Shown one piece after another: positions 52,001 through 58,810 of a stretch of 64,000 nt of DNA. How positions within the stretch are numbered: position 1 is the first letter of the stretch; every line of letters begins with the position of its first letter. This DNA is from Aggregatimonas sangjinii (GTDB lineage: Bacteria; Bacteroidota; Bacteroidia; Flavobacteriales; Flavobacteriaceae). The notes under the pieces were generated by a model, which did not search any database, had not been told where the DNA came from, and saw nothing but the letters and a program-made list of their open reading frames with translations. A program made the position numbers and the translations under genes. The stretch lies in the NCBI RefSeq assembly GCF_005943945.1, contig NZ_CP040710.1:4013501-4077500 (forward strand). The letters are read 5' to 3'.

Positions 52001-52612
52001 TACTTACAGACCAGTGTGCCATCTATTTTCGCTTTGGGCGAAATTGCGGAGTTCAACAATTCCCTTTTCGGCATTACTTCCGCTGCAGAACAGCAGGCAG
52101 ATATTGCCGCCAACTACATTTTGGGCGATTTTAGTAGTATTTACAACGGATCGGTTCTCATGAATATCCTAAAGTTCGAAAACCTTGATCTATGTAGTAT
52201 CGGTATGGTGAACGCCCCAAAGGATGACAGCAGTTACGAGGAGGTTATTTTGATGGATGTAAGTAAGCGTTTCTATAAGAAGTGTATTGTAAAGAACGAC
52301 ACCTTAAAGGGGGCGATTTTAATGGGCGACAAAAACGAATTTGCCGAATTCAAACGGCTGATAGAGGACGAAATAGAACTTTCGGAAAAGAGAGATGAAC
52401 TGTTAAGGGGTGCTTCGAATACCTTTCCCCTAAAGGGTAAACTAGTATGTTCCTGTAGCCAGGTGGGTGAGGGAAATGTGCTCGATGCCATCGCCAATGG
52501 TTGTTCCGATTTTAACAAGTTATGTTCGGAAACTGGTGCAGGCCTAGGCTGTGGTAGCTGCAAACCGGAAGTAAAAGCGTTATTGATCAAACAACCAGCA
52601 GTGGCCAGCTAA
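49082..52612 (+). CDS. nasA: Assimilatory nitrate reductase fused to NirB-like flavoprotein and BFD domain
   Basis: A 1176-residue fusion. Residues 1-690 are a molybdopterin (bis-MGD) nitrate reductase with a [4Fe-4S] site at C11, C14, C18 and C46, the LCMSSAVVGYKKTVGEDSVP segment and the molydopterin dinucleotide-binding end (LILNTGRIRDQWHTRTKTGKV). Residues about 705-1060 are an NAD(P)H/FAD oxidoreductase like the N-terminus of NirB (VVIGAGAAAYRF, MATGSRAF, VIVGGGLLGLELAAAL). A BFD-like [2Fe-2S] end (CSCSQVGEGN..CGSCKPEVK) closes it. The fusion would carry electrons from NAD(P)H to nitrate within one chain. Confidence 0.94.
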   Translation: MQKKKTEKTICSYCGVGCGILVDVDAKGTISVAGDPDYPSNKGMLCSKGRNLNYVAQDTSDRILYPEMRWSRNHPLQKVSWDTAFERAAAVFKSIIAKHGADSIGFYVSGQCLTEEYYLANKITKGFIGTNNIDTNSRLCMSSAVVGYKKTVGEDSVPISYEDIELADTFLIAGANPAWCHPILYRRLEQRKADNPEVKVIVVDPRKTQTAAAADLHLQILPGTDVILFNAIARWLIEKRKTDKTFIKKYTANYEAVKQLAFSLSIRQAAEKCGILASEIRKAAQYIGEASKFLSMWTMGLNQSVIGVSKNVSLLNLSLLTGQIGKPGCGPFSLTGQPNAMGGREVGGMANLLAAHKDLGNPIHRKEVSDFWGGKEIDGEPGYTATEMFDALENGKLKAIWIICTNPAVSMPNVHKVERALKNAAFVVVQDISHNSETTKFADLLLPAAGWLEKEGTMTNSERRISYLPKVIDPPGEALPDVEILWRFAQAMGFKGFDYTTASEVYDEHCLLTKGTNIDISGLNYERLKKEGSFQWPVPHKTHSGTPRLFTHHEFHTNDKKAHFNVPQSLYNSSEQTNGDFPLILNTGRIRDQWHTRTKTGKVKRLLTHIPEPYLEMNKIDAFLRKLKEGDIAIIKSRRGQVQVKVRVNLDIREGVVFLPMHWGKVLQNDFGRANNITNDLVDPVSKEPDFKYCAVQVEKFKKPEQKIVVIGAGAAAYRFIQSYREKNRKDSLHVFSMEKDPFYNRVLLPEYVNDELSWESLEKLKKGELEKLNVVLHPGIGITQIDKTAKKVIDTKGTEHTFDLLVMATGSRAFVPSDVKMDVPGRFTMRERGDADKLKKYLRNTGLSAGEQHVVIVGGGLLGLELAAALKKIHINISIVQRAPRLMERQLDNIASRLLAEDVIERGINIYFDNEVSTVFEEKVSPSSLLVNLKTGRTIQCNAIVYAIGTRPNIELAKRANLETSRGVLVNGYLQTSVPSIFALGEIAEFNNSLFGITSAAEQQADIAANYILGDFSSIYNGSVLMNILKFENLDLCSIGMVNAPKDDSSYEEVILMDVSKRFYKKCIVKNDTLKGAILMGDKNEFAEFKRLIEDEIELSEKRDELLRGASNTFPLKGKLVCSCSQVGEGNVLDAIANGCSDFNKLCSETGAGLGCGSCKPEVKALLIKQPAVAS

Positions 52613-52621
52613 AGAACGATT

Positions 52622-54067
52622 ATGAATGATGATTTACATCGCATATTGATTCCGGGTGGGGTTACGTCGCCAGGCGAATTGAAAGATATTATTCTAATGT
52701 TGGAAACCGCAGGCCTACGTGAGGTTTACTTTGGTTCTCGGCAAGATTTGTTGATTCCCTTGAGTAATGCCAATGAAGAATTCTTGGAAAACACGGCCAA
52801 ATTCAATGCCGAAATCATCGGAGAACGTAGTTACCAGAATATTGTTTGTTCCTATGTGTCGGCCGATATTTTTGATATGACCTATTGGTTGAAAGGCTCG
52901 ACGTACCTCTACATTTTAGAAGGTTTTGATTATGCGCCCAAACTAAAAATCAATATTACCGATCCCAAGCAAAGACTAGTTCCCATTTTTAGTGGCAATC
53001 TCAATTTCATTGCCTCAAACAGCGAGGATTACTGGTATTTGAATGTAAGATTACCCCATTGGAAAACATCGGCATATTATCCCGTTCTGATTTACAGTTG
53101 GGATATTAGTACCATCTCCAAAGCGATCGAAGACCTATATGAAGACATACAGGATGTAGAAGAACTCTTCTTCGTCCTGAGCAAACAATTGGACACCAAC
53201 AACAAAACCATTGAAAAGGAGCTTAAAATAGAGTACACCACTTTTCCGTACTACGAAGGCATGAACCGTATGGGACTGGACCAATACTGGCTCGGTCTAT
53301 ATTGGAGGAATAACCGATACAATCTCAAATTTTTGAAGGAGTTCTGCGGATTTTGTCTGGACAATAGCATCGGTAAAATATGTATCACGCCTTGGAAGTC
53401 CTTTATCGTAAAAGGAATTAAAAAAGATAGCAGGCTAGAACTAGAACGGTTTTTAGGCCAAACCGGAATCAATGTAAGACATTCCCAACTCGAAATGAAC
53501 TGGCATGTACCCGTAGATGATACCGATGCGCTGGAACTCAAAAAATTCTTGGTTCGAAGTTTTGATCAAAACGACATTAGCACGTATGGCCTTACCTTCG
53601 GGATCAGTAACGACGTCGGGAAACGCTCTCATTTTTCATCGGTGATCATTGAAAAAAACAGTCCGCCCACTATAGTTTTGGATTTTGACGTACGACCTTC
53701 CTATAACGTACTCCATTTTGAAAACTTCGATCCAAATACCCAGGAATATATCTCCTACGCCCAAGATATCGATAAAATCGAGCTTCCTGGTCTTTTGATG
53801 GAGCTAAGCAAGAAATATTTTGAACAATTGGGCATGCCTTCAAAAAAAGATGAAGTGAAACCTCAAAGTAGTCACGGGCACAGCAATAGGGTGGTCTATC
53901 AGTGCGAGGCATGTTTGACGGTTTATGACACGCTGTATGGAGATACTAAGGCGGGTATCGCCGAGGGCACAGTCTTCAAAGACCTACCGGGCGAGTATTC
54001 ATGTTCCGTTTGCGATGCTCCAAAAAAGAATTTTAAGAGGGTTGAATTACAGGTCGATAGTCTTTAA
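52622..54067 (+). CDS. Nitrite/sulfite-reductase-like protein with C-terminal rubredoxin
   Basis: A 481-residue cytosolic protein starting 9 bases after the nitrate reductase stop. The C-terminal 55 residues are a rubredoxin (CEACLTVYD near 426 and SCSVCDAPKKNF near 462, with two CxxC pairs). The N-terminal 420 residues contain two half-domains like the ferredoxin-like repeats of nitrite/sulfite reductases (IPGGVTSPGELKDIILMLETAGLREVYFGSRQDLLIPL; IGKICITPWKSFIVKGI). The siroheme/[4Fe-4S] cysteine set (C-x5-C and C-x3-C) was not found. An electron carrier or docking subunit for the reductases is likely; catalysis is doubtful. Confidence 0.82.
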   Translation: MNDDLHRILIPGGVTSPGELKDIILMLETAGLREVYFGSRQDLLIPLSNANEEFLENTAKFNAEIIGERSYQNIVCSYVSADIFDMTYWLKGSTYLYILEGFDYAPKLKINITDPKQRLVPIFSGNLNFIASNSEDYWYLNVRLPHWKTSAYYPVLIYSWDISTISKAIEDLYEDIQDVEELFFVLSKQLDTNNKTIEKELKIEYTTFPYYEGMNRMGLDQYWLGLYWRNNRYNLKFLKEFCGFCLDNSIGKICITPWKSFIVKGIKKDSRLELERFLGQTGINVRHSQLEMNWHVPVDDTDALELKKFLVRSFDQNDISTYGLTFGISNDVGKRSHFSSVIIEKNSPPTIVLDFDVRPSYNVLHFENFDPNTQEYISYAQDIDKIELPGLLMELSKKYFEQLGMPSKKDEVKPQSSHGHSNRVVYQCEACLTVYDTLYGDTKAGIAEGTVFKDLPGEYSCSVCDAPKKNFKRVELQVDSL

Positions 54068-54134
54068 TCGGGATAGCTATCACTTTCGCTACACCCTACC
54101 ATAAAAGTACTGTAGGTATTCTTGTCCTAGAAGT

Positions 54135-54827
54135 CTATCCTAACCTCCTCTCCTTTAACCGCTCTTCACGAATAAGCCCGTCTTGCACGGAAACATAATA
54201 CGAATGATTATCATCCTCCAAAGACAAAGCCTCTTCCACCGTACCATCCACAAAATGGATCGCTGCACGATCATCAACGGCATAGCCATCGGTCAAAGCT
54301 CCCTTTAGGATGTTTTCATGGTATAAAGGCCGTCTAGATTTTTCAGAATTGTAATGCGGACAATGGCTTTTATCGATAAGCCCCAGGCCGCCTACGATAC
54401 TCAACTCCTTTGGCCTGGAATCGGTCGTACCACCGTTGAACCAGCAGAGCGACCCGGCACTACCACCGCCCATTACCACGCCATTTTCGTAAGCCTTCTT
54501 AAGAAGGTCGGTTATGCCTTGGGCTTCCCAGATAGCGAGCATGTTCAAAGTATTTCCCCCACCCACTATTATGGCGTCCATCTTGCCAATGATTTCTTCG
54601 TAGGTCTGTTGTTGATCGTAGGAGTTTATCCAAACCCTGAGCACATGCGGCACCAAATCCAATTCGCTACAGACCGCCTCCCATTTGGCAATGTACTCGG
54701 GGTCATCCCCGCTGGCAGTCGGCACAAAACAGATATTCGGTTTTGGTTTTCCGGTAATTTCAGCCGTATAGTTTACAAAGGCGGGTACGAGTCTACCACT
54801 GCCATAAATAAAAAGTTGTTGCTTCAT
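54135..54827 (-). CDS. Peptidase E-like (S51) hydrolase
   Basis: The ATG at 54827 gives 230 residues beginning MKQQLFIYGSGRLVP; the longer frame adds a 15-residue hydrophobic start without support. Class-I-glutaminase-like fold: FVPTASGDDPEYIAKW, IIVGGGNTLNMLAIW, nucleophile Ser in VVMGGGSAGSLCWF, and the downstream KSHCPHYNSEKSRRPLY block of S51 peptidases. Members cut Asp-X dipeptides. It converges on the rubredoxin-fusion gene and has no link to nitrate metabolism. Confidence 0.9.
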   Translation of the reverse strand: MKQQLFIYGSGRLVPAFVNYTAEITGKPKPNICFVPTASGDDPEYIAKWEAVCSELDLVPHVLRVWINSYDQQQTYEEIIGKMDAIIVGGGNTLNMLAIWEAQGITDLLKKAYENGVVMGGGSAGSLCWFNGGTTDSRPKELSIVGGLGLIDKSHCPHYNSEKSRRPLYHENILKGALTDGYAVDDRAAIHFVDGTVEEALSLEDDNHSYYVSVQDGLIREERLKERRLG

Positions 54828-55087
54828 AAGTGTAAATTCACAAAATAGGAATGAAAATAGGGGATATAGCACGATTTTGAACCCAAATTGCCAATTTATG
54901 CCCTTATTTCCATTTTTGGGCAGTGGTCATTAAAAATTTTCTTATTCGATTCACCGATTATTTTCCTATCTTAGATATTCTCGCAGCGGAATTTACATCG
55001 CATCTTTCACTGCAAATCCCCCACATGATACAGCTATATTGATAAAGAAAGTGTCAAATTATACCGGTATACGATAAACGAAACGAA

Positions 55088-55444
55088 ATGGGCAAAACCA
55101 ACACCGTCGTGCAACTTAACGACAAGAAAGAAGAGGCTGCATCGAAAATCGAAATCATCAAAAATCTGATTTTTGGCGAGAATATCGAGGCGTATGACTC
55201 CGAGTTCGATTTACTCAAAAAAGACATCCTCAACAAGAAGAAGGTACTCGAAGACCTAATTGAAGAAGTGCGACAAGACCTCAAATCGGCCATTGACAAC
55301 GTTGCAACCGATGTGAATATTCGAATCACAGAGCTCGAAGACAAGATAGACGATAAATTGGAAGGCTTGGAAACGGATAAAGTAGATCGGAAAATGCTGG
55401 GAAAATTGTTAGTGGACTTGGGCGAAAAAGTGGGTCAGAAGTAA
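55088..55444 (+). CDS. Small coiled-coil protein, first gene of GTPase operon
   Basis: A 118-residue, highly charged protein with no signal peptide. From about residue 35 on it is predicted coiled coil (FDLLKKDILNKKKVLEDLIEEV, ITELEDKIDDKLEGLETDKVDRKM). The N-terminal SKIEIIKNLIFGENI resembles DKIQILKDILFEDDS at the start of the next product, so the two share a short N-terminal module. 21 bases separate the genes. Not a recognised family; the context suggests a scaffold or regulator of the GTPase. Confidence 0.72.
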   Translation: MGKTNTVVQLNDKKEEAASKIEIIKNLIFGENIEAYDSEFDLLKKDILNKKKVLEDLIEEVRQDLKSAIDNVATDVNIRITELEDKIDDKLEGLETDKVDRKMLGKLLVDLGEKVGQK

Positions 55445-55465
55445 CCTTTACAGATGTTCTAGGTT

Positions 55466-56269
55466 ATGAACGAAACCGACAAAATACAGATATTAAAAGA
55501 TATTCTTTTTGAAGACGATAGCGTATACATTCAAAAAATAACCTCCAGACTTGAAGCGCTTGAAGATTCTTTTAGCGATAAGGTGAAGTTTTCCTCTAAG
55601 GTAGAACCGATTATCTTGCACCAGCTTAACGAGTTTAAGACCAGTATACCTCAAACCTTGGGCCCTACTATTACCGAAGCCCTAAAAGTAGAAATCAAAA
55701 AAAACAAAGACGAAGTAGTAGATGCGCTCTATCCCGTTCTTGGTAAAATGATCAAGAAATACATTGCGCAGGAAATAAAAATGCTATCGGAAAAAATCAA
55801 CGAGCGTCTGGGTTTTAAGGGAAAAGTGCGGTATTGGTTCGGTATCTCCCGTGAGAAAGAGGAGATTATAGAAGAGCTTGCCGCCGCGCATATAGAGCAG
55901 GTACTGTTGATCGAGAAAGAATCGGGTCTTCTGAAAGCCAGCTACTCACAAACAGAGACCATCGACGAAGAAATGATTTCGGGAATGCTTACCGCCATCA
56001 AAAGTTTTGTTGAGGATGCCTTTAGTCAAAAGAATCAAAGTCTCGAACTCATAGATTATGAGCTCTATCAGATTCATTTGCAGAGCTTTCAGAAGTATTT
56101 TGTGGCGGTCATCATTTCGGGTAGTTACACGATACACACCAAAAATAAAACACAAGACCTCATTTTCGATTTCTACGAAGATTTTACAAAAAAAGATGAA
56201 TACAAATCGCTAAGCCCTGACAGCATCAATCAGGAGCTGGCCAAAAAATTTGCCAATGCAAGTCTCTAA
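55466..56269 (+). CDS. Roadblock/LC7-like region protein of GTPase operon
   Basis: A 267-residue protein without signal peptide. Residues 1-130 are helical, with a block (LGPTITEALKVEIKKNKDEVVDALYPVLGKMIKKYI) recalling the N-terminal region of some flavobacterial OmpA-family proteins. Residues about 138-225 have the strand-helix-strand order of roadblock/LC7 domains (EQVLLIEKESGLLKASYSQ, MISGMLTAIKSFVEDAF, LELIDYELYQIHLQ, KYFVAVIISGS). No OmpA peptidoglycan-binding end is present. The gene overlaps the GTPase gene by 20 bases. By analogy with MglB, it may regulate the GTPase; fold and role are inference. Confidence 0.7.
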   Translation: MNETDKIQILKDILFEDDSVYIQKITSRLEALEDSFSDKVKFSSKVEPIILHQLNEFKTSIPQTLGPTITEALKVEIKKNKDEVVDALYPVLGKMIKKYIAQEIKMLSEKINERLGFKGKVRYWFGISREKEEIIEELAAAHIEQVLLIEKESGLLKASYSQTETIDEEMISGMLTAIKSFVEDAFSQKNQSLELIDYELYQIHLQSFQKYFVAVIISGSYTIHTKNKTQDLIFDFYEDFTKKDEYKSLSPDSINQELAKKFANASL

Positions 56270-56762
56270 GAAAGTGGTGGTTCTGGGTCATTTTGGAGTA
56301 GGTAAAACTTCCTTGATTCGCCGTTTCGTGGAGAATAGTTTCTCGGAACATTACACCGTATCCATCGGGGTACATATCCTTAAAAAAATTGTTGACGTAG
56401 CACCGGATAAGAAAGTCTCTTTGATTTTATGGGATTTGGAGGGCACCGATGACCTTGAGCATGTTCGTGACTCCTATCTATTGGGCACGCACGGTATCAT
56501 CTACGTTTTTGATGTTTCTAGGCCGACTACATTTCAGAACATACATCTAGATCTCGCCATTCTAGAAAAGAAAGCAAGTGGTGTTCCGGTCAAGGTTGTG
56601 GGAAATAAGGTGGATTTGGTCGAGTTGTCGGAAGTAACCGAAATACTTGAAAACCACGACATTACTTTCGATTACCTTACCAGCGCCAAAACAGGTGGGA
56701 AAGTGAACGAATTGTTCGAACAATTAGCCAAAATGCTCGCACCGGATGCTAAAGAAATTTAA
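56250..56762 (+). CDS. Ras/Rab-like small GTPase
   Basis: A 170-residue stand-alone small GTPase. G1 is GHFGVGKTS (13-21), a G2-like YTVSIGVHI, G3 DLEGTD in the place of Rab DTAGQE, G4 NKVDL and G5 TSAK. The catalytic Gln of Ras/Rab is replaced by Thr, and there is no C-terminal prenylation cysteine. The start overlaps the preceding gene by 20 bases; ATG 56256 would reduce this to 14. It overlaps the kinase gene by 17. A molecular switch linking the roadblock-like protein and the kinase is inferred. Confidence 0.9.
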   Translation: MPMQVSKKVVVLGHFGVGKTSLIRRFVENSFSEHYTVSIGVHILKKIVDVAPDKKVSLILWDLEGTDDLEHVRDSYLLGTHGIIYVFDVSRPTTFQNIHLDLAILEKKASGVPVKVVGNKVDLVELSEVTEILENHDITFDYLTSAKTGGKVNELFEQLAKMLAPDAKEI

Positions 56763-58260
56763 GGAAGCATATGAAAAGGTCAACACTCATTTTATATTGA
56801 CCGATACCGAGGGGTTGGTGCTCGACTGTGACCAAACCCTCTTCGAGACCTCCAAGGGTATGCCCGTTGGAGATTTGCATCCTTTCTTTTTCAGTATTCC
56901 CGAGATAATGGAATCGATTGCTACCACTACATCGTTTCATTGTGTGCAATTGAGTTCCGACACCGACGACCTTACCGCCGACATAGAGGTGTTCAAAAAA
57001 GAGGGAATGATACTGATTGTCATTCACGACCTCACCAAACACTACCTTTCCTATCAGGCGATGGCCCAGTCGAGAAACGAGTCGATAATCGACTCGGAGC
57101 TTATTCTCCTCAAAAATCATGAACTACAGGAACGGGAACGTTTTAAAAACGAATTCATACAAAATTTCAGTCATGAACTGCGCAACCCGTTAACCAACAT
57201 TATCGCACTGACGAATATTCTAAGGCGTACCGAGCTGACCACGGAACAGATGCGTATATTGTCCATACTAAAGGATTCGACCTCGAACCTCAAATTGATG
57301 CTCGAGGATATTCTGAGTATCTCAATGATAGCCAAGGGCAAATTAATGCTCAACCCTAGCGTTTTCAATTTTCCGCAGTTGGTCGATTTTCTTAGGCTCA
57401 CCTACAATACTAGGGCCAAGGAAAAAGGGCTCGTTTTTAAAATCAACGCAGACGAGAAAATTCCCGAGTATCTCGAGGGAGACCGTTTGCGCCTATTGCA
57501 GGTATTGACCAATTTGTGCGACAATGCCGTAAAGTATACCGATGAGGGAACGATTGCCCTGCATATCGACCTGAATCAAAAAAGGGCCAATACGGTAAGC
57601 CTGCGTTTCGGTGTAAAGGATACCGGACAGGGCATTCCAAAGGAAAGTCTTGAGACCATTTTTGAAAGTTTTGAACAGCTTGGTCCTACAGAAGGCGTTG
57701 GTCTCGGATTGGCCATAGTCAAAGGGTTGCTAACGTTGATGGAGAGCGAAATTCGAATCGATTCGACAGCAGGTCTGGGCTCTCACTTTTACTTCGACGT
57801 AAAACTGAACTATCCATTGCACCAACCAGTGGTTCCCGTGTTGGATGAACAATCAAAAAAAATAAAACCGAAGGGCGGAAAGACCACCAAATTTAAAATA
57901 CTACTCGTCGAGGATGACGAACAAATACAGGCCGCGCTGTTCAAAATACTCGTCGATACCGGTGATTTTTTTATCGATGTGGTGAGCGATGGCGCCTTGG
58001 TCATGGAGGAAATCGTAAATAATTCGTACGATCTTATTTTAATGGATGTTAATCTGCCTAATATCTCGGGAGATCAACTGGTCAAAGTAATCCGTGGTTT
58101 TCCGTTCAAAAACATCAAAAAAATCCCGATTATCGGGGTAACGGCCAACTCGTATCAAGCCCACAAAGAATCTTATTTAAAAATGGGTATGAATGCGGTA
58201 CTGCCCAAACCTTTTGATGAGGACGAGTTGCTTACGACCATGTCCCGCCTTTTGAAATAA
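56746..58260 (+). CDS. Hybrid sensor histidine kinase/response regulator
   Basis: A 504-residue soluble kinase with no membrane helix. Residues 1-110 are PAS-like (THFILTDTEGLVLDCDQTLFE). HisKA has the phospho-His in NFSHELRNPLTNI (near 145); HATPase boxes are LCDNAVKYTDEG, DTGQGIPKESLE and GVGLGLAIVKGL. A receiver domain ends the protein (KILLVEDDEQIQ, phospho-Asp in YDLILMDVNLPN, Lys in NAVLPKPFDEDEL). It starts within the GTPase gene, so the outputs are co-translated. It lacks a DNA-binding output; signalling would go to another protein. Confidence 0.93.
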   Translation: MLKKFKEAYEKVNTHFILTDTEGLVLDCDQTLFETSKGMPVGDLHPFFFSIPEIMESIATTTSFHCVQLSSDTDDLTADIEVFKKEGMILIVIHDLTKHYLSYQAMAQSRNESIIDSELILLKNHELQERERFKNEFIQNFSHELRNPLTNIIALTNILRRTELTTEQMRILSILKDSTSNLKLMLEDILSISMIAKGKLMLNPSVFNFPQLVDFLRLTYNTRAKEKGLVFKINADEKIPEYLEGDRLRLLQVLTNLCDNAVKYTDEGTIALHIDLNQKRANTVSLRFGVKDTGQGIPKESLETIFESFEQLGPTEGVGLGLAIVKGLLTLMESEIRIDSTAGLGSHFYFDVKLNYPLHQPVVPVLDEQSKKIKPKGGKTTKFKILLVEDDEQIQAALFKILVDTGDFFIDVVSDGALVMEEIVNNSYDLILMDVNLPNISGDQLVKVIRGFPFKNIKKIPIIGVTANSYQAHKESYLKMGMNAVLPKPFDEDELLTTMSRLLK

Positions 58261-58378
58261 GTGCTACAAAATTCAAAAAAGAATTTTTTACAATTGTAAG
58301 AATATTCTTGCTAATTATGTATTTAATCGATAAATTAATACACTTTATCGATATTTAAAAGTCTCTTTATCAAATTTC

Positions 58379-58407
58379 TTGATTTTGAAATCGACGTTAT
58401 ATGTTTG
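58379..58407 (+). promoter_or_regulatory. Promoter of a candidate small RNA
   Basis: TTG at 58379-58381, 18 bases, then TATGTTTG at 58400-58407, matching TAnnTTTG. The only ATG of the short ORF nearby (58401) is inside this box, so the transcript would start after it. Confidence 0.55.
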
Positions 58408-58577
58408 TACTGCTTTTAATAACAGCAGTAGCGCTATACACCACTAACCATTGGAGTAAGCTTAAAAGGTACCTCAAGACCGAATCCCCCGATCGGCTTT
58501 GGGTCGGAATGAAATAGTAACAGTTCCCCCTTTTACTACAGTTGGTTTTTGAAAGCCCCATTTTTTTTGGGGCTTTT
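58408..58577 (+). ncRNA. Candidate small RNA, about 160 bases
   Basis: A predicted transcript from about 58413 to 58577 has a 5' hairpin (TACTGCT with AGCAGTA at 58409-58431), a GC-rich middle stem (CCGA...TCGG around 58480-58507) and a strong end hairpin, AAAGCCCCA with TGGGGCTTT around a T loop (58552-58577). There is no convincing coding frame. The class was not recognised. Confidence 0.45.
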
Positions 58578-58671
58578 AGAACCAAATCCGGAAAAACCGC
58601 CAAAAAGAACCAGAACATCACCAAACTAACTCATAGGGTTGCGAAAGTATACTAGTACTTGTGTTCCCTCT

Positions 58672-58709
58672 GGGACATTTCAGGAGTAATCCCGAATGTC
58701 CCTTTTTGT
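58672..58709 (+). terminator. Hairpin with T run upstream of hemF
   Basis: GGGACATT pairs with AATGTCCC across a 15-base loop, followed by TTTTTGTTTTT. It lies about 100 bases before the hemF start and could be a terminator or an attenuator in the hemF leader. Confidence 0.55.
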
Positions 58710-58810
58710 TTTTAAAGGGGTCGTTCGCTTACCAATGTATTACCGATCCCCTAGCCGACATATCTTTTAAGGATTCATTACTTTTATATCGTTCTATACA
58801 ATGTGTATTC

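Noticed and set aside
58401-58517. 38-codon ORF starting MFVLLLITAVALY, resembling a small membrane protein
   Set aside because: Its ATG lies inside a good -7 box (TATGTTTG), so the transcript from that promoter cannot carry the start; the unit looks like a small RNA instead.
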